From Wurfbainia villosa (taxonomy: Eukaryota > Streptophyta > Magnoliopsida > Zingiberales > Zingiberaceae), in the NCBI GenBank assembly GCA_025175895.1, contig CM045989.1, positions 20,639,928-20,703,927 of the forward strand: a stretch of DNA of 64,000 nucleotides, in the 5' to 3' direction. This document shows, one piece after another, positions 47,344 to 58,769 of the stretch (position 1 is the first letter of the stretch; each line of letters starts with the position of its first letter). The position numbers and the translations under genes were made by a program. The notes beneath the pieces are model-generated. The model had not been told where the DNA came from, did not search any database, and worked only from the letters and a program-made list of their open reading frames with translations.

Positions 47344-48477
47344 TTGAGAAGGGATAAGTGGCTTGGTGCCATGAAGTCGGAAATGGATTCCATGTATGAA
47401 AACCAAGTTTGGAACTTGGTTGACCCACCTGAAGGCATAAAGCCTATAGGGTGCAAGTGGGTTTTCAAGAAGAAAACCGACATGGATGGTAATGTGATTA
47501 CCTATAAGGCTGGATTGGTGGCGAAAGGATATCGTCAAAAACAAGGTGTTGATTATGACGAAACCTATTCGCCTGTAGCTATGCTTAAATCCATTCGGAT
47601 GCTCCTGGCCATAGCGGCTCATTATGATTATGAGATATGGCATATGGATGTGAAAACAGCTTTCCTTAATGGAAACTTGCTCGAGGACGTGTATATGATA
47701 CAACCTAAGGGTTTCACATCGGTTGATAAAACCAAGGTATGCAAATTGCGACGGTCCATTTATGGATTTAAGCAAGCATCCAGGAGCTGGAATATCCGTT
47801 TTGATGAGACGATCAAAAAGTTTGATTTCTCATAAAATCCAGACGAACCTTGTGTGTACAAGAAGGTTAGTGGGAGTGCAGTCGTGTTCCTAGTATTGTA
47901 TGTCGATGACATACTGCTTATAGGAAACGATGTTTCAGTCTTACAGTCAGTGAAGGTTTGGTTATCCAAGACATTCTCCATGAAAGACCTGGGAGAAGCA
48001 ACCTACATCATCGGGATTAAGATCTATAGAGATAGATCGAAATGGTTGCTTGGTCTTTCGCAGTCTACATATATAGACCGAGTGCTAAAGAGGTTTAGCA
48101 TGTCGGAATCCAAGAAAGGTTACCTACCCATCAGGCATGGGGTACACCTTTCGAAGTCTATGTGTCCGCGCACAGAAGACGAGAGGATTTGCATGAGTAA
48201 GATTCCCTATGCATCCGCAATAGGATCTATCATGTATGCTATGTTATGTATGAGACCCGATGTATCGTATGCTCTGAGTGTCACGAGCAAATACCAGTCC
48301 GATCCAAGAATGGATCATTGGGCGACTGTTAAGACGATCCTTAAGTACTTGAGAAGAACTAAGGATGTGTTCCTAATATATGGAGAAGGGGACATGGTGA
48401 TACGCGGGTATACGGATGCCAGCTTCCAGACATACAAGGATGATTCCAGGTCTCAGTCTGGATACGTGTTCACCTAG
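47344..48477 (+). pseudogene. Copia element E reverse transcriptase
   Basis: Landmarks in order: GCKWVFKKKTDMDG, KQGVDYDETYSPVA, TAFLNGNLLEDVY, GFKQASRSW, the catalytic box YVDDILLIG, then MCMRPDVSYAL. One in-frame stop, TAA at 47833-47835, splits it; element G has CAA at the equivalent position. Otherwise the frame is open for about 378 codons. Confidence 0.92.
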
Positions 48478-48813
48478 AATGGAGGCGCAATAAGTTGGAA
48501 AGGTTCCAAGCTTGACACTATAGCGGATTCGCGCCTTTGAGGCGAGAATCGTTGCGGCTTTAGGCGACAAAGGAAGCGGTTTGGATCAAGTAGTTCATCT
48601 ATGAACTTGATGTGGTCTCATCAATGATCCAAACATGTGCTTCGCCGCTATCATCTTATCAGAGAGATCATCAGTAGGAACGAAATACAAATCGAGAAAA
48701 TTCCCACTGAAAGGAACTTAGCGGATCCTTTGACTAAAGCATTACCTCAAAGTAAGTTTGAGGGTCATGTTAGAGCTTATGGTATTGGATACCGTAGCGA
48801 TTGGCATTAGGCC
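48478..48813 (+). pseudogene. Copia element E RNase H
   Basis: NGGAISWKGSKLDTIADS follows the TAG at 48475-48477. The next ~55 bases (48525-48580) differ from element G in a burst of changes and lose the usual TEAEY signature. The remaining tail, RNLADPLTKALPQSKFEGH-like near 48715, is the normal end. Confidence 0.8.
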
Positions 48814-48824
48814 AAGTGGGAGTC
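48814..48824 (+). promoter_or_regulatory. Polypurine tract of element E
   Basis: AAGTGGGAGTC directly before the 3' LTR at 48825. Element G has the same tract at 63704-63714. Confidence 0.85.
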
Positions 48825-51035
48825 TGTTAGTAATATATGAGAGATGTCCTAAGGCAATCGCCTTATGTATGAACCATTTATATGATAAATGAAGATTCAC
48901 TATTTGAGTATACATGTTTAATGTATTTAATTGGATCTTAAACTCATTTACTGAATGTCCACGATACGATTCACAGCATGAGAGAATTTGTGATTGGATC
49001 ACAACTAGTGAGTATCTCTACATGTGTAATTGTGATGTATCGGAATTATCCCTAGTCGATGAATTGATGGATTTGGACACCATCAATTCTAGCACACAGG
49101 TATACTCCTTGGTGTATCCAAGCGGTGATTCTCACTGGCTGGAGACATTGTGATGTCCGGAGTTAATCGTGGATGCTAGTTATGGTAACTAGTTCATTGG
49201 AGTGACCAGCCGTAAGACTTCATATGGTTCTCTGCATATATAGATATGTCAATGAAGTTCTTACTGTGGCTTAAGTGCGATGTTCCTTTGACTTGCGATA
49301 TTCAAGTCATCTTGATCATGGAGACTTATGCTTTGACATCTTAAGCAAATATCTCCGAGGAGATGTGGACCCGGGATGATTGGGTATAAGTCGAAGTGAT
49401 CGAAGGTGTTTGAATAGCCTATAAAGGATTCACCACTCCTTGCGAGGAGATGTATACCCATGGCCTCTCGTCGGATTGTTACTAAAGTCTTTGGCCAAAG
49501 CATTACATGTTTAGAGTAAAGTACTCTTCGATACATGTGGAGTAACTAGAATCCGTAGGACGAGGAAATGATACTTGGGCTAGGTGTGACGTAGTCAGCC
49601 TAGTGGGGACTGACATAATAGACCATGTCCTGAACCAAGTGGGTATAAGATGAGTGAAGGGAATGGGGCACGATTCATTCGAGCTACTGAAGGGTTTCAG
49701 AAATAGTTCTGGATCAACCGTTGATCTTTTCGGTTAATTGGGGATCATGATGTACTACTAGGTGCCACTCATGATCGTTCTATAATTAATGGTTAATTAT
49801 AGATGGCCAACATAAACCGAGAACCTATTTGGTCACATGCACAACGAGTGTAATCCAAAGGATTTAAAACGAGCTTGAGAATGGGATTCTCAGACCGAGA
49901 GAAACTATATTTGGTTGGACCAAGCATAAAGCGAGCATGAAATTGTTTCAGTCACAATGGAAGCATGGATGGGCAGTGTCTTATGAAGACATAATGGATG
50001 GACCAAAATGGTTTGGTTCTAATCCAATGGATGAGAATAAACCAAAGGGTTTGGTTTATATTAAACGAATGAACCAAAGCTTGGTTCGGTTCGTTTTAAC
50101 TTAAAATAAACCATCATGGTTTGGTTTATTTTAACTTATCCTAATGGAGCGGGTTAACGGGATTTATGGATATGATCCATTAACCATTAAGAGAATTAGT
50201 TCTCTATAAAAGAGGGCTTAAGGGATTGTTAAACCCTAATCATCCAAAACCCTAGCTTGAAGTTGCCGCCCACCCCTTGGAGGAATTTTCGGCGCCCAAC
50301 TACAAGCTGCCGCCGCCCAGCTTTGTGCCGCCGTCCAAGACCCTTGCCGGCGTCCAAGCTCCAGCCGGTGAACCTCCGGCGATCCTCCGGTGATCTCCTA
50401 TAGGTTCGGCATCAAGGTGAGCCTTTTCTCTCCTTGTTTTGGCCGGCGCCTACTCCTCCACCAAGCTGTCCAGTATTCTGGACAGCTTCTTCTCCTCTCG
50501 TCGGAGCGTCGTTTGGATGACGGTTAGTGATCCGACAGCGGCTAACATACCGGGGATTTGATCTCCAGTAATCCTCTGAGGTGGAGGACGAAGGATTCGT
50601 CAATCGGTTGACGAATACCTCTCCGGAGAAGCGAGTTTTGAGAACTCGTTTTAGGATCCGAATTTGGATTCGGATCGTGATCATCTCTCGATCACGTCGT
50701 CTTCAACACGAGGCTAGTAACCCGTACGAAGACGAAGCTCGTGACTTAGCGAAGTCATCCCAAGGAGCTCGGCGTGGATACGGATAGAGACGATTCTTAC
50801 GAGGATCGTTCCGGTTGATGCCGTTCCCGCTACACGTCATACGAAAGGTATAACGTAGATAATTTCTTTTATTGCAAATTTTAATTTACGGTTATGTCTA
50901 CACTTGTTGTAATAGCATGCGTGTGTTGTGTGTGTTGTAATAAATATAGATTTATTATTTTTAATTGCTTCCGCTGTGCTCATGTTTACGAAACATGATC
51001 GAACACACACACGCCGCGGTGCCGGAAACCCAACA
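48825..51035 (+). mobile_element. Copia element E, 3' LTR (2,211 bp)
   Basis: Starts TGTTAGTAATATATG, ends GGAAACCCAACA, followed by the GTCTC duplication. It is longer than the 5' LTR because the latter has small deletions. The TATA box is near 50207 (CTCTATAAAAGAG). No gene. Confidence 0.92.
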
Positions 51036-53500
51036 GTCTCTATTGGCCCGAAGTGGTTGGGCTGGAAATGGGTTTGAAATTGGGCTAAAACCCGTTGGGT
51101 TGAATCCATTGGGTTGAGGCTAATGGGATGGGCTGCAATTTGGCTTGAACCGATTTCATGAATGGCGTTTAAAAAAAAACCCGAACGAATCGCGATCGAC
51201 TCCTATTTCATCGCGATTTCTTCCTCCCTTCACCGCGTGCCGATTTCCTCTTCCTCGTCACGATTTTCCCCATTTCTCGATCCTGATCTCTTCTCGTGAT
51301 TTTTACAGTCGACGTCGCCGATTCTTCTCCACATTCTCGATTGCGATTCTCTTCTCTTCGCTCGTCGCCTTTCCTCTTCACCTCGAGCGTCGCCGAAGCA
51401 GTGCCAGCTCCAATGAATGACGACAACAGCCACACCTGATCGTCGCTATTCCCACCAGCTCGGTCAGCGACTTGCCGCATCGGGTCATCTCTTCGAGGTG
51501 GGCGGAGCACCGGCGGTGAACAGGGTCGCCGCCACCGCCTGTCTCGCCGACGATGCTGCTCCTCTCTTCTCCGAGCCCAGCTTACCATTGTCATCTTCTA
51601 CAAGCTTTGTCGCCAGAGATCTTCGACTGAACAACTGTGCGATCATCGCTGAGGTCAAGGAGGAGCCAGTCCTCATCGTGAGCTCGGTATGCCACATAGC
51701 TGATCGCCTTCTCCTTATATGTTTTCTAGTGAGTTCACTTCGATTCCTCTCCTTCTTAGTTTTCTTCTTGACGCAATTTCTGAATCAGATCATCGTCGTT
51801 CGTGAATGGATCTGGATGTGAATTGGGGGAGCTGCCATTGTCATGATCTCATCGAGCAGAGAATGAAGTTAAGGTTGTGGGTTGTCTTGTGAGTAAGTCC
51901 TCCTTTTTTGCTATTCTTGGATGGTGAAATCGGGGAGCAGTAGATCGGTTAAGGATATTGTTAGAGCTATGATTTATTGTGATTATGGTTATATGGACAG
52001 TTGATTTTGTTTGTCGTTGGTTCGATGGGTGATAATTGGTGGAATAAGCCGGATGAAGGATGGATCGAAGGAGCTGTGTCGACTGTGCATGCGTGAGTGA
52101 GGATAAGAGGAGGGCTGTTGTGTTCAGTCAAGGTGGAACAGTGAGTTAATCTTTTGTTGTGTTAATTCTAATTTGACAATGCAGATTGATCTATGATTTA
52201 AGACCATGGATGAAGAAGCGGTGGAAGCAAGGCTCAAATTAGGTAAGCTATTATTTGGTTATGTTTTAGTAGTGAACTAGGTTGTGACGGCAAAATAGTT
52301 TATGATTGGAATTGGTCTTGCCTTAATGTGGTCGTTTGATACAGATTAGAAACTCAGAATTTGAGCAAGAAGTTGTACCAGTGAAGTTAATCAAGGATGT
52401 TGATTTTAGGATTTTGATTTGAGGATAGTTCGAGCTTCATATCAAGTGGGTAATATCTACCTGGTCCGGTAGTTTTGATCAAATTCTAGTGCATGAATTT
52501 GGATATATGTTTATACCTGTTTACTTTAAATCCACTCTTATTTAATCATATGCTTGTACTGCCTTGACCTTTGAGATATATACTCTGGTACTTCATTGAT
52601 TATCTAGCTCGGATAGGAACTATAAACCCTATTATGTATTAGCTAATAGATGTTCAGTAAGTACAGGTGGTTAGGGTTATCTTTGTGACCTCAGATTGGG
52701 TTACTGTGTTACATCACTAGGGTTAAGTGATGAATTGGATTATGGAGTCGATTGTTGTATCGTACACATATTAGTTGTGCATCTATTCTGGATTTAGTTG
52801 TCTGTGCATAGATAAATGTGTGTGGTTGTCAGTATGTGGTTACGAACTAGAGGTCCTAGCATGATTGTATATCCATTATGGATCGTATATCTGGGTATGA
52901 TTATATGGATGGTCGATAGTATCTCGCTACTGACTAGAGGTCTTAGCGTGGTTGACTGTCAGATGAGTATGACTCTTTGTACGATAGAGAGAGTCTTGTG
53001 GATTGTAGTCCTTGCATAGTTTGACTTTTGGTTGACCAAGACTCCCCGTGAGATAGGGAGTGTTGCGAGGATACTTGTGTGGATCTATGCATCATTTCAT
53101 TTGCATGCATGCTGACGACTGGGTCTCCCTTATGGAGGAGACGGGTCGTCAGTCATCCTGCCTCCTCGTACACTCGGGGTAGTGGTAGCAGGGTTGAGGG
53201 CAGAGCATTGGATGTGCCACGCTCGGCCACTATGGATGGTGGTAGCTGGAGATGCGCACCTGGCCACTGTGCAGAGTGGTGTTAGCACTCGCCCACTATA
53301 GACGGTGGTTGTGTGACGTGCAGTTGTCCTGTGTGCGGCGTTTGTCTACTCATGGGTAGGGACAGCGTGACTTACAACAGGGGCCCCTAGGAGTAGTTAG
53401 CTTTTTACGCTTATACGCTACTCAGTCATACTACCCAACTCAGTCACTCGAGAGTGGTGGCAGCTGGAGTCGGGCTAGTTGTCATTTGTCGTGCCACCCT
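51036..53500 (+). mobile_element. Gypsy element D, 3' LTR fragment 2
   Basis: Continues the 5' LTR sequence from GTCTCTATTGG onward (equivalent to about 34230-36690) with scattered substitutions. It ends with ACCCT at 53496-53500, where remnant F begins. ORFs at 51208-51594, 51417-51821 and 52816-53285 are LTR sequence and not genes. Confidence 0.9.
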
Positions 53501-54983
53501 TGTAGGATATTTGACGCCGCTAGAGGGGGGTGAATAGCGTAGAATTCGTTTGTAGATGGAATTCATTCGCAGTTGTCTCTATAATTTCGTTAGCGCAGCG
53601 GAAATAGAAAGATAATAATGATAACAAAATATACAACACGCAAACACAAATATTTAACGTGGTTCGGAACCGCATGGTTCCTACTCCACGGATCGAGCTC
53701 TATGAGCTCTAGTGATGCACACACACTTACTAATCACAAATACTCCTTCTCGACACAAGTCGGAGGTGGAGAAACCCCTTACAAGTAATCTTACAACAAT
53801 AAGATACAAATACAAGCAATTACAATAATGAAATATAATGCAAGTAAAGAAAACTACTTTACGATTTCCTTTGGATTGCTTGGTTGCTTTAAATCACCTT
53901 GGAGACCCTGATTTGCAACAAAAAATCGCTCCAAAACCCTCAAGAAACCGATGTCAAAATCCTCCATCACGAGCTCCTTATAAAGCTTCAACCTGTGCTG
54001 GAAAAGGTCGATCAGTCGACTGATCGGGACCATCAGTCGACTGATGCCACTGTTGTCGTGAGACAACGGCTAGATCCACGCTGGATAAGTCCAATGGATC
54101 TACCATCAGTCGACTGATTGTGACCATCAGTCGACTGATGGAGTCCTCACTCGACCAGTCGAGTCTCGACTCCATTCTGTGGCCATTTTCTCGAGCACCA
54201 GTCGACTGATCACACGATCAGTCGACTGCTCGAGCCATCAGTCGACTGCCCACCTCTGGCAGTCGACTGCTAGGCCATAACCCGCAGTCAAACCCTAGTT
54301 GACTCGGTCCAGTCGACTGCCACATGGCACCAGTCGACTGGCACACCTCAAACATGAGGTTTTAACCCAAGTATGGTTCCCCCATACTTGCTAGACCACC
54401 TTTAGCCTAGACCTAAGCCTTCTAGCCACCTCCATCAGCCTCACGCCTCTCGGATCCCTCAAAGTCATCCATGACTTGTTCATCCATCGCGCTAGCCTTC
54501 AGGTGCTTCCATCGGCTATGTCATGCTAACGGTGTTTACACCGCCAAGGCACTTTGGACTTATGCCGCCAAGACTCCGCTTGGACTTTACGCCGACAACC
54601 ATTGGACTTATGCTGCCAAGACTCCCGCTTGGACTTTACGCCGCCAACCATTGGTCTTATGCTGCCAATATCATACCCTTGGACTTCTAAAATGCCAAGG
54701 CTCAAGCTTGGACTTTCCCTTGCCAACCCATGTTGGACTTTCCATGCCAAGACCATGCTTGGACTTTCCATGCCAAGACCCATGCTTGGACTTTCCTTGC
54801 CAACCCATGTTGGACTTCTCAAATGCCAAGACCATGCTTGGACTTTTCATGTGCCAAGTACTCAAGACTTGGATTTTACCAAATGACAATTACATGGTGA
54901 TATATTTTTGTCGAAACATCAAAACATCACTCAAGTCAAACTCGAGTCCTGGTCAATCGTGACCTGGGCCGATTGCACCAACA
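53501..54983 (-). repeat. LTR of remnant F (1,483 bp)
   Basis: Full-length LTR, TGTAGGATATTTGACGCC at the left edge and GATTGCACCAACA at the right. It contains ten exact CAGTCGACTG palindromes at about 54010-54345 and a CCATGCTTGGACTTT-type tandem repeat at 54540-54850. ORFs across the repeat (for example 54471-54962) are artefacts. Confidence 0.85.
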
Positions 54984-56169
54984 ATCTCCCCCTTTTTGAT
55001 GTTTGACAAAAACCAAACAAATGATTGAGTTAGAACACTAACTCAAATCCTTTACCAATTATCCCAAATTGGTAAATACTCTCCAAATGTTCTCCCCCAA
55101 ACATTCTCCCCCTTTTTGACTAACATCAAAAAGGTTTTCTCTCCAAGGAGGTCAATGTCTCATGTCCCAATGAGATCTTACAATCTCCCCCTTGGTCCAA
55201 AAATACCTAGGATACCTACCATCTTCCTAGTGATAAGTCATATATCACTCAAGAGAGACAATCCTATTTACTCTCCCAATTTCCAAATTGGGTATCAAAC
55301 ACCCATCAATTTTCCCAATTGATGATACTTTCCCAATAACTTTTCCTTTTCAAGGAGAAAAACACATCCATCATCCCAAGATGGATACCTCCCCCTAAAG
55401 GCTTGCTCCCCCTTGACCATTGCACCAACAATGTCCTTGGGAAGCCCCTAAGCCAATAGAAACTCTAAACCATCAAAATTAAGGTTAGAAATTCAATATA
55501 GAACTTTCCAACACCTTAAAATTGATACAAACCCTAAATACTTCTCCTAATCCATATCCAATGGATTTTCACCCTTTATAATGCTACCCAAAGCATATCC
55601 TAGGGTTAGGAGTGATTAGGGGCCATAACCGTAGCTGAAATCAGGTTAAACAATCTTGTTTTCCCCGAAATCAGGCTACCAATCGAGTGATTCAGAAATC
55701 AGTCGACTGACACCTCCATCAGTCGACTGCCACCAATATCAGTCGATTGATAACTGAAATTTTTGAATTTCAGTTATCAGAGTTGAAATTCAGAAAATCA
55801 TAACTAATTATACGTATATCAAAAAATCACGAAATTTGGTACGTATAATACTTATAACACATACAATAAGTGAAAAATTTTGGAAAAATATTTTTACCAT
55901 CGAAATAGGAGATTGATACAAAATCCAAAAGTGATTAAAAACTTTAAAGTTTAAGCTCACTTTGTATCAATCTCTTCAATGGTGATTGCTATCAAAAGAT
56001 AGACTTCACCACGGTTTTTCAAAATGATTTTAAAATGTTTTCAAAACCTTATTTTGGATCATATTCCTTGGGCTCAATGCACATGACTTGTACACAAGCT
56101 TTCCCAATGATCCATAATTGAAATTAGATGAGTTTTAGTTCATCTAGATGCAAAAACTATGCACCTTGA
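54984..56169 (-). other. Internal remnant of F with multiple polypurine tracts
   Basis: The first bases (54984-54997) on the minus strand are AAAAAGGGGGAGAT, the polypurine tract before the 3' LTR. Further G-rich tracts of the same type occur at about 55091-55116, 55192-55203 and 55386-55414. Repeated polypurine tracts are a known feature of Sireviruses. CAGTCGACTG appears again near 55695-55730. No gene. Confidence 0.7.
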
Positions 56170-56523
56170 CTTATGCTGCCAATATCAGACCCTTGGACAT
56201 CTCAAATGCCAAGGCTCAAGCTTGGACTTTCCCTTGCCAACCCATGTTGGACTTTCCATGCCAAGACCATGCTTGGACTTTCCATGCCAAGACCATGCTT
56301 GGACTTTCCATGCCAAGACCCATGCTTGGACTTTCCTTGCCAACCCATGTTGGACTTCTCAAATGCCAAGACCATGCTTGGACTTTTCATGTGCCAAGTA
56401 CTCAAGACTTGGATTTTACCAAATGACAATTACATTGTCATATGTTTTTGTCGAAACATCAAAACATCACTCAAGTCAAACTCGAGTCCTGGTCAATCGT
56501 GACCTGGGCCGATTGCACCAACA
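56170..56523 (-). repeat. Truncated second LTR of remnant F
   Basis: Matches 54655-54983 of the full LTR, sharing CTTATGCTGCCAATATCA at the junction. It has three units of the CCATGCCAAGACCATGCTTGGACTTT repeat where the full LTR has two. Confidence 0.85.
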
Positions 56524-56599
56524 ACCCTGGCCACTCTGGGGTCGTGGTTGGACGGGTCCACAGACAGTGACCATGCATATGCATTGTTGATATATATGT
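56524..56599 (+). mobile_element. Gypsy element D, 3' LTR fragment 3
   Basis: Continues the LTR of D (equivalent to about 36685-36760) from ACCCTGGCCACTC to TATATATGT, where element G inserted. TATGT at 56595-56599 is its candidate left duplication. The rest of the LTR is beyond G and outside the window. Confidence 0.85.
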
Positions 56600-58753
56600 T
56601 GTTAGTAATATATGAGAGATGTCCTAAGGCAATCGCCTTATGTATGAACCATTTATATGATAAATGAAGATTCACTATTTGAGTATACATGTTTTATGTA
56701 TTTGATTGGATCTTAAACTCATTTACTGAATGTCCACGATACGATTCACAGCATGAGAGAATTTGTGATTGGATCACAACTAGTGAGTATCTCTACATGT
56801 GTAATTGTGATGTATCGGAATTATCCCTAGTCGATGAATTGATGGATTTGGACACCATCAATTCTGTCAAGACTAGCACGAGGTATACTCCTTGGTGTAT
56901 CCAAGCAGCTGATTCTCACTAGCTGGAGACATAGTGATGTCCGGAGTTGATCGTGGATGCTAGTTATGGTAACTAGTTCATTGGAGTGACTAGCCGTAAG
57001 ACTTCATATGGTTCTCTGCATATATAGATATGTCAATGAAGTTCTTACTGTGGCTTAAGTGCGATGTTCCTTTGACTTGCGGTATTCAAGTCATCTTGAT
57101 CATGGAGACTTGTGCTTTGACATCTTAAGCAAACATCTCTAAGGAGATGTGGACCCGGGATGATTGGGTATAAGTCGAAGTGATCGAAGGTGTTTGAATA
57201 GCCTATAAAGGATTCACCACTCCTTGCGAGGAGATGTATACCCATGGCCTCTCGTCGGATTGTTACTAAAGTCTTTGGCCAAAGCAATACATGTTTAGAG
57301 TAAGGTACTCTTCGATACATGTGGAGTAACTAGAATCCGTAGGACGAGGAAATGATACTTGGGCTAGGTGTGACATAGTCGACCTAGTGAGGGGCCCGAC
57401 ACAATAGACCATGTCACTGAACCAAGTGGGTATAAGATGAGTGAAGGGAATGGGGCACGATTCATTCAAGCTCTTGAAGGGTTTTGAGAAATAGTTACGG
57501 ATCAACCGTTGATCTTTTAGTTAATTGGGGATCATGATGTACTACTAGGTGCCACTCATGATCGTTCTATAATTAATGGTTAATTATAGGCGGCCAACAT
57601 AAACCGAGAACCTATTTGGTCACACGCGAGTGTAATCCAAAGGATTTAAAAGCGAGCTTGAGAATGGGATTCTCGGGGAGAAACTATGTTTGGTTGGACC
57701 AAACATAAGCGAGCATGAAATTGTTTGATCGCAATGGAAGTGTGGATGGGCGTGTCTTATGAAGACATAATGGATGGACCAAAATGGTTTGGTCTAATCC
57801 AATGGATGAGAATAAACCAAAGGGTTTGGTTTATATTAAGCGAATGAACCAAAGGTTGGTTAGGTTCGTTTTAACTTAAAATAAACCATCATGGTTTGGT
57901 TTATTTTAACTTATCTTAATGGGCGGGTTAGGGCTTTATGGATATGATCCATTAACCATTAAGAGAATTAGTTCTCTATAAAATAGGGATTAAACCTAAC
58001 CTAAACCTAATCATCAATTAGTGGCCCAACATCAAGAGTGCCGCCCGACTTGTGTTGCCGCCCGGCCAGCTCATCAGCAGCGTCGAAGGCGGCTTCCTTC
58101 CTCCTCGCGTCGAGCTGCTGCGGAAGAGTTCGGCGATCCTCCTTAGGTTTGGCATCAAGGTAAGCACTTGGCTTCCTTTGTTGGCGGCGCCTATCTCCTC
58201 CACCAAGCTGTCCAGTTTTCTGGACAGCTTCTTCTCTCGTCGGGCGTCGTTTGGGCGGCGGTTGAGTGCTCCGACAGCGGATAACATACGGGATTTGATC
58301 TCCGGTAATCCTCTGAGGTGGAGGGCGAAGGATTCGTCAATCGGTTGTGAATACCTCTCGGAGAAGCAAGTCTTGAGGACTTGTTTTAGGTCGAATTTGG
58401 ATTCGGATCGTGATCATCTCGATCACGTCGTCTTCAACACGAGGCTAGTAACCCGTCGAAGCGAAGCTCGTGGCTTAAGCGAAGTCATCGAGGGCTCGGC
58501 GTGGATCGGATAGAGACGATTCTTACGAGGATCGTTCCGGTTGATGCCGTTCCCGCTACACGTCATACGGAAGGTATAACGTAGTTTAATTTCTTTTATT
58601 GCAATTTTAATTTACGGTTATGTCTACACTTGTTGTAATAGCATGCGTGTGTTGTGTGTGTTGTAATAAATAGGATTTATTATTTTATTGCTTCATTGTG
58701 CTCGTATTTCTGAAACATGATCGAACACCTGCACCTTGTGATGCGGAAACCCA
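56600..58753 (+). mobile_element. Copia element G, 5' LTR (~2,154 bp)
   Basis: Same family as E (TGTTAGTAATATATGAGAG start). A TATA box CTCTATAAAATAG lies near 57973. The primer site after it is damaged (TTAGTATCGAGCCC near 58756 against TGGTATCAGAGCCC). The LTR shows many small deletions relative to the 3' LTR of E. Antisense ORFs are not genes. Confidence 0.88.
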
Positions 58754-58769
58754 GATTAGTATCGAGCCC

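Larger units (their letters stand above)
53501..56523 (-). mobile_element. Sirevirus-like copia remnant F
   Basis: Bounded by TG...CA ends and by ACCCT duplications at 53496-53500 and 56524-56528, so it is one insertion. On the minus strand it begins TGTTGGTGCAATCGG. It has one full LTR (53501-54983), a 1.19 kb internal piece without coding potential (54984-56169) and an LTR fragment (56170-56523). Primer site, gag and pol are gone, so an internal deletion removed them together with part of the 5' LTR. Confidence 0.85.

Noticed and set aside
54471..54962. ORFs with repeated CLDFPCQ / MLGLSMPR pattern, also at 56148-56590
   Set aside because: They run through the 26-base LTR repeat in several frames at once, which indicates repeat translation.
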